64,000 nt of DNA from Pseudalkalibacillus decolorationis. Lineage in GTDB: Bacteria; Bacillota; Bacilli; Bacillales; Fictibacillaceae. The notes under the pieces were generated by a model. The model had not been told where the DNA came from. It made no database searches and saw only the letters and a program-made list of their open reading frames with translations. This document shows, piece by piece, positions 16,099 to 23,633 of this stretch; the first letter of the stretch is position 1, and each line of letters opens with the position of its first letter. The stretch spans positions 2,844-66,843 of the forward strand of contig NZ_JANHJQ010000024.1 of the NCBI RefSeq assembly GCF_024609785.1, given 5' to 3'. The position numbers and the translations under genes were made by a program.

Positions 16099-17136
16099 AT
16101 GGCGAGCATTCAGACGAAAAATAGCTATCAAGTTCGTGCAAGACCAAAAGCTGCAGCAGCTATTTTATTGATCGGTTTGATGGCGATTATTCTCGCAATG
16201 GCGGCCTCGATTATGATCGGTGTAAGAGAAATTTCCTTAAGCACATTATGGCATAGTCTCTTTTCCTTTAATCCCGAGGATGAATTGCATGAAATTATTA
16301 GGAGCATCCGGTTGCCAAGGGTGCTTGCTGGGGCATTGGTCGGGGCTGGATTTGCAGTGGCAGGGGCAATGATGCAAGGAATGACTAGAAATGGTTTAGC
16401 AGATCCCGGCCTGCTTGGAGTAAATGCAGGGTCAGGTTTTGTTTTAGTCCTGGTATTTGCTTTTTTCCCTAAACTGCCATTTGAAGCGATGATTATATTT
16501 TCATTTATTGGGGCTGCTCTAGGAGCAGGACTTGTTTATGGAGTTGCCTTTTTTGCAAAAGGAGGGCTTTCACCCGTAAGACTTGTTCTGGCAGGAGCAG
16601 TTATTGGATCTTTACTAACTGGTTTAAGTCAAGCGATCACTTTATTGTATCAAATTACCTATGATCTTACTTTTTGGTCAGCTGGCGGAGTATCGACGGC
16701 TGACTGGCTTCAAGTATCAGTTATGGCACCATGGATTGCAGGGGGAATCATTGCAGCTTTCATTCTATCTCGTTTTATTACAATTTTAAGTCTTGGTGAA
16801 GAGATTGCGATTGGATTAGGACAACGGACAAAGCTAATAAGGGGTTTAGCCACTTTAATCGTGTTAATTTTGTCAGGTGCAGCGGTCTCAACAGTTGGTG
16901 GGGTAGGATTTATAGGGCTTATCGTTCCACATATCGTTCGATACCTGGTTGGTGTAGACTACCGTTGGATTATTCCTTGTTCAGCAGTGATTGGGGCTTT
17001 GTTAGTTGTTCTTGCTGATATTGGGGCTAAAACAGTCAATATGCCTTATGAAACACCGCTTGGATCGATTATTGCTGTCATTGGTATTCCTTTCTTCCTT
17101 TACTTGGCGCGTAAAGAGAGGAGAGAGCTTGCATGA
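16099..17136 (+). CDS. siderophore ABC transporter permease (FecCD family), first subunit
   Basis: Predicted inner-membrane permease for ferric siderophore import, 345 residues with 8-10 hydrophobic segments. FecCD hallmarks are RLPRVLAGALVGAGFAVAGA near 70-90 and the coupling-helix region GGVGFIGLIVPHIVR near 270-285. The frame is open upstream to 15745, but that part only shadows the nitroreductase. ATG at 16099 with GAGGAG at 16084-16089 is the likely start. It overlaps the next permease by four bases, so the pair is translationally coupled. Confidence 0.93.
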   Translation: MASIQTKNSYQVRARPKAAAAILLIGLMAIILAMAASIMIGVREISLSTLWHSLFSFNPEDELHEIIRSIRLPRVLAGALVGAGFAVAGAMMQGMTRNGLADPGLLGVNAGSGFVLVLVFAFFPKLPFEAMIIFSFIGAALGAGLVYGVAFFAKGGLSPVRLVLAGAVIGSLLTGLSQAITLLYQITYDLTFWSAGGVSTADWLQVSVMAPWIAGGIIAAFILSRFITILSLGEEIAIGLGQRTKLIRGLATLIVLILSGAAVSTVGGVGFIGLIVPHIVRYLVGVDYRWIIPCSAVIGALLVVLADIGAKTVNMPYETPLGSIIAVIGIPFFLYLARKERRELA

Positions 17137-18158
17137 AGCCAGATATTTTTCAGCAAAATCGCAAAACTCACAGTATAAAAATGATGATTGTCTTTTCTGG
17201 TTTAGTGATCATTTCCTTTATTATAAGTATGAATTCTGGGACCTTCAGTATGTCCCCCATTGAAGTCATTCAAACTCTGGTTGGTGGTGGCACCCATCAA
17301 CAAAACCTGGTTCTTTTTAACTTACGCCTGCCGAGAATGGTCATCGCCGTTTTAGTAGGAGCAGGGTTAGCGGTCTCCGGAGCTATTTTACAGGGGATTT
17401 CACGAAATGATCTATCCGACCCGGGCATTTTAGGGATCAATGCTGGAGCAAGCCTCGCTGTTCTTGTTTTTGTAGCTTTGTTTCCTAACCAAACACAGGG
17501 GTCTGCATTCTTAATGCCATTCTTAGCCTTAATCGGGGCTGGGTTCACTGCGATACTCATCTATCTTCTTTCTTTTAAAAAGAATAAGGGAATCGAACCT
17601 ACAAGGTTATTGCTTGTTGGGATAGCGGTTGCAGCGGGAATTAGTGCCATTACGATCATCTTAACGTTAAAACTTAATCCTCGAAATCTAGAATTTGTCG
17701 TGATGTGGCAAATGGGAGATCTATGGGGATCCAATTGGAAGTTTGTGCTCGCCCTACTACCTTGGACGATCCTTTTACTGCCTTTTGTATATTACAAGTT
17801 TCCTATTTTAAACTTATTCAGTCTTAATGACCATCTTGCCGGTAGTTTAGGGGTTTCAATTGAAAAAGAGAGACTCATCTTACTTGGAGCAGCAGTTGGT
17901 CTAGCGGCTTCCAGTGTCGCAATAGGAGGAGGTATTGGCTTTATTGGGCTGCTAGGTCCACATATCGCCCGCAGGATTGTCGGACCGCAGCATCAGTTTA
18001 TGCTTCCTATTTCAGCATTGGTCGGTTCTCTTATTGTCTTAACTTCAGATACGATTGCCAGAAGTATTATGGAAAACACAGAAATACCAGTTGGGGTTGT
18101 GATCTCCCTTTTAGGAGCTCCTTATTTTCTATATTTATTAATAAAATCAAAAGCATAA
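17133..18158 (+). CDS. siderophore ABC transporter permease (FecCD family), second subunit
   Basis: Second FecCD-type permease, 341 residues, which should form a heterodimer with the preceding one. It shows RLPRMVIAVLVGAGLAVSGA near 65-85 and GGGIGFIGLLGPHIARRIVG near 265-285. The ATGA overlap with the upstream stop indicates coupled translation. The binding-protein gene follows within 20 bases. Confidence 0.93.
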   Translation: MKPDIFQQNRKTHSIKMMIVFSGLVIISFIISMNSGTFSMSPIEVIQTLVGGGTHQQNLVLFNLRLPRMVIAVLVGAGLAVSGAILQGISRNDLSDPGILGINAGASLAVLVFVALFPNQTQGSAFLMPFLALIGAGFTAILIYLLSFKKNKGIEPTRLLLVGIAVAAGISAITIILTLKLNPRNLEFVVMWQMGDLWGSNWKFVLALLPWTILLLPFVYYKFPILNLFSLNDHLAGSLGVSIEKERLILLGAAVGLAASSVAIGGGIGFIGLLGPHIARRIVGPQHQFMLPISALVGSLIVLTSDTIARSIMENTEIPVGVVISLLGAPYFLYLLIKSKA

Positions 18159-18175
18159 TTGGAAGGATGAGAATG

Positions 18176-19147
18176 ATGAAAAAGAAATTAATGGGGATAT
18201 TTTCGGTTTTATTGTGTGTTTTGCTCGCAGCATGCGGAAGTACGGAAACGGAAGAAACGAGTCAAGCGGCAGCTGCTGAAGAGGATCAAAAGGAAGAAAC
18301 AGAAGCAACATCTCAATTCCCAAGGACTATTCAGCATGTGAAAGGGGAATTTGAGTTAGAAAAGAAGCCAGATAGAATTGCAAGTGTTGACATTATGATA
18401 ACAGATTACCTGCTTGTATTAGATGAAGCGCCTATTATGTCAGAAGGTATTAGCACAAAAGAAAGATCAGACATTTTTGCTAAATATGCAGAAGGAAAAG
18501 ATATCGCTGATCTTGGTGGACATGTCAATTTGGAAACAATTGTAGCAAATGCTCCAGATGTCATGCTGATGAGTAGTGAAAGTAAAAAAGTCGATAAATA
18601 TGATGATTTCAATAATCTTGCTCCAACGATCGTCATTGATTTTTCTAAGGGAGTTCGTTCTCGTCTTACACAAATAGCTGAAATTGTTGGGAAAGAGGAT
18701 AAAGCAAAAGAACTGATTGCTGAATTTGATAAGCAAGTAGAGGAAGCAAGTGTCGTTGCAGCGGAACATAAAAATGAAACCATTCTTTTCCTCATTTCAA
18801 ATGGGAAGGATTTCACAGTGATGAATCCGAAAGATTTTCCTGTTTATTATGATGAAATCGGTTTAACAGCTCCTGGAGGGTTGCCAGAAGAGAAGAATGG
18901 AAGAATCGGCGTGGAGGCATTGACGAAGATTAATCCGGATCATATCTTTATCGCAGAAAATAGAAGACAAATGAATGCAGACGATAAAAATGGGCTTATT
19001 CATATATGGAATGATAATCCAGTTTGGCAAGGGCTGCATGCTGTTGAAAACAACCAAGTATACACGATGGATACACTTGCTAGCGATACCTTTTTCTTAG
19101 GACAAATAGCTGGAGTGGAAGCGGTCATTCAAAATCTCGGAAAATAA
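18176..19147 (+). CDS. iron-siderophore substrate-binding lipoprotein
   Basis: Predicted membrane-anchored binding protein of the FepB/FeuA type, 323 residues. A signal peptide ends in the lipobox LLAACGS near residue 20, followed by an acidic Glu/Thr-rich linker and the two-lobe binding domain with the connecting helix. The typical IASVDIMITDYLLVL and NPDHIFIAENRR stretches are present. Three start codons are clustered (18167, 18173, 18176); ATG at 18176 is best spaced from GGAAGGA at 18161-18167. Confidence 0.92.
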   Translation: MKKKLMGIFSVLLCVLLAACGSTETEETSQAAAAEEDQKEETEATSQFPRTIQHVKGEFELEKKPDRIASVDIMITDYLLVLDEAPIMSEGISTKERSDIFAKYAEGKDIADLGGHVNLETIVANAPDVMLMSSESKKVDKYDDFNNLAPTIVIDFSKGVRSRLTQIAEIVGKEDKAKELIAEFDKQVEEASVVAAEHKNETILFLISNGKDFTVMNPKDFPVYYDEIGLTAPGGLPEEKNGRIGVEALTKINPDHIFIAENRRQMNADDKNGLIHIWNDNPVWQGLHAVENNQVYTMDTLASDTFFLGQIAGVEAVIQNLGK

Positions 19148-19171
19148 GAGATTCATAAGAGGTGAAACGAA

Positions 19172-19993
19172 GTGTTTGTAACACAGGAGCTAAATATTGG
19201 TTATAGTGAAAACCTTATTGTTGAAAATCTAAACGTAACGATTCCAGTTGGGAAAATTACCGCATTAGTTGGAGCAAATGGGTCAGGCAAGTCCACGATT
19301 TTAAAGGCAATAGCCCGACTATTAAAACCGAAAAGAGGTTCGGTCTACCTTGACGGGAAATCGATCTACGAGGAAAAGACAAAAGAAGTAGCCAAAAGAC
19401 TTGCAATTTTACCGCAAAATCCAGTGGCTCCAGAAGGATTAACGGTGTCTGAATTGGTAACCTATGGACGTTTCCCCCATCAAAAGGGTTTTGGGTCACT
19501 CACGAAGAAAGATAAAGAAATCATTGAATGGGCGATAGAAATGACGGGTATGTATGAATTTGTTTACCAAGCCGTTGATCATTTATCAGGAGGGCAACGG
19601 CAACGAGCATGGATTGCTATGGCGATCGCTCAAGATACCCCTGTTTTATTTTTAGATGAACCGACGACCTTTTTAGATATGGCTCATCAAATTGAAGTAC
19701 TAAACTTATTGAAGAAACTTCATCATGAAGATAACAAAACGATAATTATGGTAGTCCATGATTTAAATCATGCAAGCCGCTATGCACATCATATGGTTGG
19801 AATTAAAAATGGAAAAGTCGTGAAAACGGGAACACCTGAAAAGGTTATGGTGCCTGATACTTTAGAAAATATATATGGTGTTAAAAGTGACATTATAAAA
19901 GACCCTCGCAGTAATCGGCCATTGTGCTTACCATATGGGCTATGCTCTAAAGATAAACTAAACCAAAAAATAAATCATGAGGTGTTAATCTAG
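19172..19993 (+). CDS. iron-siderophore ABC transporter ATP-binding protein
   Basis: Predicted cytoplasmic ATPase of the FecE/FhuC family, 273 residues. Walker A is GANGSGKST near 35-43, the signature is LSGGQRQR near 138, and Walker B is VLFLDEPTTFLD near 158. The start is GTG at 19172 with AGAGGTG at 19158-19164. It completes a permease-permease-binding protein-ATPase importer behind the Fur box at 15474. Confidence 0.95.
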   Translation: MFVTQELNIGYSENLIVENLNVTIPVGKITALVGANGSGKSTILKAIARLLKPKRGSVYLDGKSIYEEKTKEVAKRLAILPQNPVAPEGLTVSELVTYGRFPHQKGFGSLTKKDKEIIEWAIEMTGMYEFVYQAVDHLSGGQRQRAWIAMAIAQDTPVLFLDEPTTFLDMAHQIEVLNLLKKLHHEDNKTIIMVVHDLNHASRYAHHMVGIKNGKVVKTGTPEKVMVPDTLENIYGVKSDIIKDPRSNRPLCLPYGLCSKDKLNQKINHEVLI

Positions 19994-20001
19994 CAGTCAT
20001 T

Positions 20002-20025
20002 AAACCCCCGCTTAGCGGGGGTTTT
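20002..20025 (+). terminator. intrinsic terminator after siderophore ABC operon
   Basis: ACCCCCGC, a three-base loop, then GCGGGGGT and TTTT, nine bases after the ATPase stop. It is a compact, strong terminator. Confidence 0.93.
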
Positions 20026-20074
20026 CCATTTTGGAATTACTAAACCAGTCAATCATACTAAGTTTGATTGAACA

Positions 20075-20584
20075 GTGACTTTGTTTAATTCACTATTTGC
20101 GCGAGTCATATTCACAGCCAATTCCGGTCGAATTCCTGTCAAGATCACCTTTACGCCAAGTAATCCTAACGATTTCACTGATAAACATTTCGCACCTACT
20201 TGTGTCTTTAATCGCCAACATTCCTATCGATATGATCGTTTTGATCAGAAATATGAAACACTCAAATATACTCATCCAAGCGAGTGCAAAGACTTTCCTT
20301 TAGCTAACGAAGGTCTCTGTCAAAAGGTATACAAAGTGAAAATCACGACAGATCTTAGAAAATATACAGCACCAGCCCGAGGGTCCAAAGCTTGGAAAAC
20401 CTTATTTAAACGTTGTACCGCGGTAGAACGTGTAAATGCGTATCTCAAGGAATATTTTCAACTAAACAATGTTCGTTATCGTACTGGAAAACGTGCCAAG
20501 GTTCACTTTGATCTAGTGACGTTAGTTTATAATGCATCAAAATTAGCTGTGGACCGTTTGGCTTGGCTATTTTTAATTTCGTAA
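20075..20584 (+). pseudogene. DDE transposase C-terminal remnant
   Basis: The frame ends with RGSKAWKTLFKRCTAVERVN, then YLKEYFQLNNVRYRTGKRAK and ALVYNASKLA-like text, the typical C-terminus of IS4/IS1182-like DDE transposases, where the Glu of AVERVN is the last catalytic residue. The N-terminal half with the two Asp residues is missing. No terminal inverted repeats were recognised, so the family is uncertain. Confidence 0.65.
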
Positions 20585-20783
20585 GGTTGTTCATGCTAAA
20601 TGCATGTCAAATCTCGATCGAATAATTTATCTTTTCTATCAATAAACCCAACTCTATTCTCATAGTCAATGGGCATCTTCAGTATTTCTTTTAGCAAAAG
20701 AGGTATTCTTATTTTCATAGAGAATATAAAGACTGAAATTGGAAATTCAGGTATCAATAACCCTTAAAAAAGGAGGATTTTGA

Positions 20784-21329
20784 ATGCTGCATTCTGCATT
20801 AAAAATGTACGACTACCACGTATGGGCAAATGGCGTTATAATCGATCGTTTAAAGGAACTTCCAAAGGATATTTATCATAAGGAAATTCAGACTGGATTT
20901 TCTTCAGTATCGAAGGTGTTGTCTCACATTTATCTTGTAGATCGTGGATGGTTTGAGATTGTCTCAGGTAAAAGCATGAAGGAAGCAATGGCGTCCACAA
21001 ATCAATTAAGAGAACAGGTGGAAACAAAAAGTATTGACGAAATGGAAACCATCTTTTTCGACCTATACAAAAGGTTTAAAGCCTATCTTGACCATCAAGA
21101 AGATGTAGAAAAGGAAATTGTAGTTGATAATCCATACGCTGGGATACTTGATACGTCTATTTCTGAATCGGTACTTCATGTTGTCACTCACGGATCCTAT
21201 CACCGTGGCAATATAGCCACTATGTTGCGACAAATGGGGCACACCTCTGTTATGCAAGATTATGGTCTTTTTCTATATTCTAATAAGGAAACAGATAGTG
21301 AAAAGGTCGATAATCTGGAAACTAATTAA
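20784..21329 (+). CDS. DinB-family putative metalloenzyme
   Basis: A 181-residue four-helix protein of the DinB/YfiT superfamily. The metal-ligand histidines are visible in LSHIYLVD near residue 48 and THGSYHRGN near 134-142, an arrangement typical for the family. Members include thiol-dependent transferases and damage-induced proteins with unknown substrates. AAAGGAGG at 20768-20775 supports the ATG. The last about 15 residues are polar and overlap the region where a broken AHSA1 fragment begins, so the C-terminus may have been altered by a deletion. Confidence 0.85.
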   Translation: MLHSALKMYDYHVWANGVIIDRLKELPKDIYHKEIQTGFSSVSKVLSHIYLVDRGWFEIVSGKSMKEAMASTNQLREQVETKSIDEMETIFFDLYKRFKAYLDHQEDVEKEIVVDNPYAGILDTSISESVLHVVTHGSYHRGNIATMLRQMGHTSVMQDYGLFLYSNKETDSEKVDNLETN

Positions 21330-21350
21330 ACAAAACTTTAGTAGTTTACA

Positions 21351-21519
21351 AATTAGAGTGATAGTTACGTTTGAAGAGCAATACAATAAAACCGTGCTCA
21401 CCATGCGAATGATCTTCAAGTCTGAAGAAGAACTCGACAAAGTGGTAAAGGAGTATGGAGCCATTGAAGGTGCAAAATCAACGCTTGATCGACTTGAGGA
21501 ACTATTGGTGACGTTTTAA
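21351..21519 (+). pseudogene. AHSA1/SRPBCC domain C-terminal fragment
   Basis: The frame reads IVTFEEQYNKTVLTMRMIF followed by EYGAIEGAKSTLDRLEELL, which is the C-terminal third of AHSA1-like START-fold proteins (normally about 150 residues). The N-terminal part is missing and no proper start or ribosome site is seen, so it is a gene remnant. Confidence 0.65.
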
Positions 21520-21550
21520 GAACCTTCAACCTAAAGGAGGAGTAAGTATC

Positions 21551-21964
21551 ATGAAAAAAATAAGGATTACCTACTGGATTTTCACAGGTCTCTTGTCAGC
21601 ATTAATGCTCTTAGGTTCGATTCCTGATATCATGTCTACTCCCGAAGCAGTTGATTTATTCAATCATTTAGGTTACCCCTTGTATCTTCTTCCCTTTATT
21701 GGAATTGCCAAATTGTTAGGTGTGGTCGCGATACTGACCCCTGGCTTTCCTCGACTTAAGGAATGGGCTTATGCTGGATTTGTAATTGATTTGACGGGTG
21801 CTATGTATTCAAGCATATCAGTAGGTGACCCGGCCAGTGGATTGGTGATTTTCTTTTTTGGATACATTTTGATAGCTGGCTCCTATGTTTTCTACCATAA
21901 AAAACGAAAAGTATTTTCATCGAGTCATACGGAAAAACTTAACGACAGTGCAACAATTAATTAA
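21551..21964 (+). CDS. DoxX-like membrane protein
   Basis: A 137-residue integral membrane protein with four hydrophobic segments (about residues 7-25, 45-65, 70-90 and 98-115), resembling the DoxX-like family; YLLPFIGIAKLLGVVAIL is characteristic. Precise function is unknown. AAAGGAGG at 21533-21540 precedes the ATG, and a terminator follows at 21999. Confidence 0.8.
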   Translation: MKKIRITYWIFTGLLSALMLLGSIPDIMSTPEAVDLFNHLGYPLYLLPFIGIAKLLGVVAILTPGFPRLKEWAYAGFVIDLTGAMYSSISVGDPASGLVIFFFGYILIAGSYVFYHKKRKVFSSSHTEKLNDSATIN

Positions 21965-21998
21965 AAACATCAAATGCATTAATGGCATTTATCAAAAA

Positions 21999-22043
21999 AA
22001 CAAACAAAAAGACTCATACGTACGAGTCCTTTTGTTTGTTTTT
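21999..22043. terminator. intrinsic terminator after DoxX-like gene
   Basis: A-rich arm, GACTC / GAGTC stem with an ATACGTAC loop, then a T-rich arm ending in TTTTTT. It can work in both directions between the convergent genes at 21964 and 22159. Confidence 0.75.
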
Positions 22044-22158
22044 TAAAGGAAGAAAGTTTTTAATTTACACGTTAAGAAAGTATAAAAAATACTTTCTATA
22101 GTATAAGCGCAACTAAGGCGATCACCTGCGCTAAGGCTTGGTGCTAGCCAAGTTTTCT

Positions 22159-22620
22159 TTATTTTTCTTTATATATCAATTGTACAATAATACGGATAAA
22201 GACCAATAGAATAAAGACGCTTGTAAACGTATATATCCATGTCCATGAGTTGTATTTAATTAAATCAGTATATCTTTCCAAAAGTACCTCAATGATCGTT
22301 AAAGCAGTGGTATATAATCCCCCTTGCAGAAGTATATTGAAATATCTTGAGTGATAGGTGGTTCGGTAAAAGTAAAGACAAACAACGGGGAACAAAAGGT
22401 ATTCATAAAGCAGACTGGAATCAAAATGTTTATTTAGAAATTTTATAGGATAATCAAGCATATTTTCTTCTACAACAATAGTTCCAATTATAATTGAAAA
22501 ATAAGTGGTCAATAAATAAACAAACAGCCATTCTTTAAACGGCAATTTTCTTAAACTATATAATAATAAAGCAATACCGATAATAAGTAAACCCCACAAT
22601 ATCACTCTTTCCATGCTCAA
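22159..22620 (-). CDS. CBO0543-family membrane protein
   Basis: A 153-residue protein with about five hydrophobic segments, resembling the CBO0543 family of small Firmicutes membrane proteins (segments LLYSLRKLPFKEWL and YHSRYFNILLQGGLYT). Function is unknown. TTG at 22620 is used; ATG at 22614 is an alternative relative to AAAGGGAG upstream. A second family member lies 216 bases upstream on the same strand. Confidence 0.72.
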   Translation of the reverse strand: MSMERVILWGLLIIGIALLLYSLRKLPFKEWLFVYLLTTYFSIIIGTIVVEENMLDYPIKFLNKHFDSSLLYEYLLFPVVCLYFYRTTYHSRYFNILLQGGLYTTALTIIEVLLERYTDLIKYNSWTWIYTFTSVFILLVFIRIIVQLIYKEK

Positions 22621-22836
22621 TCCGGCTCCCTTTTCTAAATGGATTACTATATATAATAGCCAAGGTGAACACCTTTATTGCTTTCAGGAAGCAACCCGAT
22701 TTCATTGGATAGAAAAATCTGTATCAAATGAAATTTTGAATTTTCTACAGTAGAGCAACGCAAAAACCAATCATTAGTGGTTTAGATTGTTTAAAAACAG
22801 TCTAAGGGAACGATCCAAATTACTTCGTTCGATTAA

Positions 22837-23334
22837 TTACAAATAATCAAATACAATCAAGTAAAACAATGTGAGGAACAATGATAGCACTAATGCTCGA
22901 AATGGATATAGGAAATGTATTCTTAGCAATAAAAACATGACAATCACAAAGAGGGCTGACCAACCCATATTCCAATCTTTGTAATGATTTATACTTCCAT
23001 TATGAACAGCAATCCATTCTAGGACCAAATAAATGAGTATCCACTTTGCGGTATGAAAAACTTGTGCTCCTTTTGTTTTTGGATAATTCGATAAGAAAAG
23101 AAAGGCTGAAAAAGGATTAATAATAAATACATGAAGAAAGTAAACACTTAATTTATCTAACAATAAAAAGTTTGGAAGAGCTTCCCAAAGATGAAAATAT
23201 GTAAGGGCAAACAATTTATACAACAAATTAGATAGAGCTATAAATAACATAGTAGGATAATACCGCTTCCAGTTTTTCCAGTCTCCTAAATATATAGAAG
23301 CTATTACGACAAGTATTGATAACAAAATATGCAC
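22837..23334 (-). CDS. CBO0543-family membrane protein
   Basis: A 165-residue membrane protein with about five hydrophobic segments and the family-like DWKNWKRYYPTMLFIA near residues 18-33. Function is unknown. The GTG start at 23334 has only a weak ribosome site. Its neighbour at 22159 is of the same broad type but diverged, so the two are either an old duplication or partners. Confidence 0.72.
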   Translation of the reverse strand: MHILLSILVVIASIYLGDWKNWKRYYPTMLFIALSNLLYKLFALTYFHLWEALPNFLLLDKLSVYFLHVFIINPFSAFLFLSNYPKTKGAQVFHTAKWILIYLVLEWIAVHNGSINHYKDWNMGWSALFVIVMFLLLRIHFLYPFRALVLSLFLTLFYLIVFDYL

Positions 23335-23564
23335 TCGTAATTTCGCCTTTCTGAAATATATTCTTTAATAACTATTATTTCCAGTTAAATCATAAATAAA
23401 AGGCGAATTACTTTTTTCTATTGCTAACAAAAGTATTAAAGTGTGTGTCTATCGCGGTGTCAATTTTGGCATGGATGTTGTGAACAACCTCTTAAAGATT
23501 TAGCAGAAAATCAATAGCTCTATTGTCATAGGAGACATTTTATCTGCACTTTATCACTTTTTTA

Positions 23565-23604
23565 TGAAAAATGGGGGTGACTCCGTGCTTGGGGTCACCC
23601 CCAT
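23565..23604 (-). terminator. intrinsic terminator of M28 peptidase gene
   Basis: ATGGGGGTGAC and its complement form an 11-bp stem (arms at 23571-23581 and 23594-23604); read on the minus strand it is followed by TTTTTC. It begins 30 bases after the peptidase stop. Confidence 0.9.
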
Positions 23605-23633
23605 TATATTGAGATGGGAGATACCTTCAAATC

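Noticed and set aside
18406-18816. Minus-strand open frame of 136 codons
   Set aside because: It is antisense to the siderophore-binding lipoprotein and Ser/Leu-rich, typical of shadow frames.
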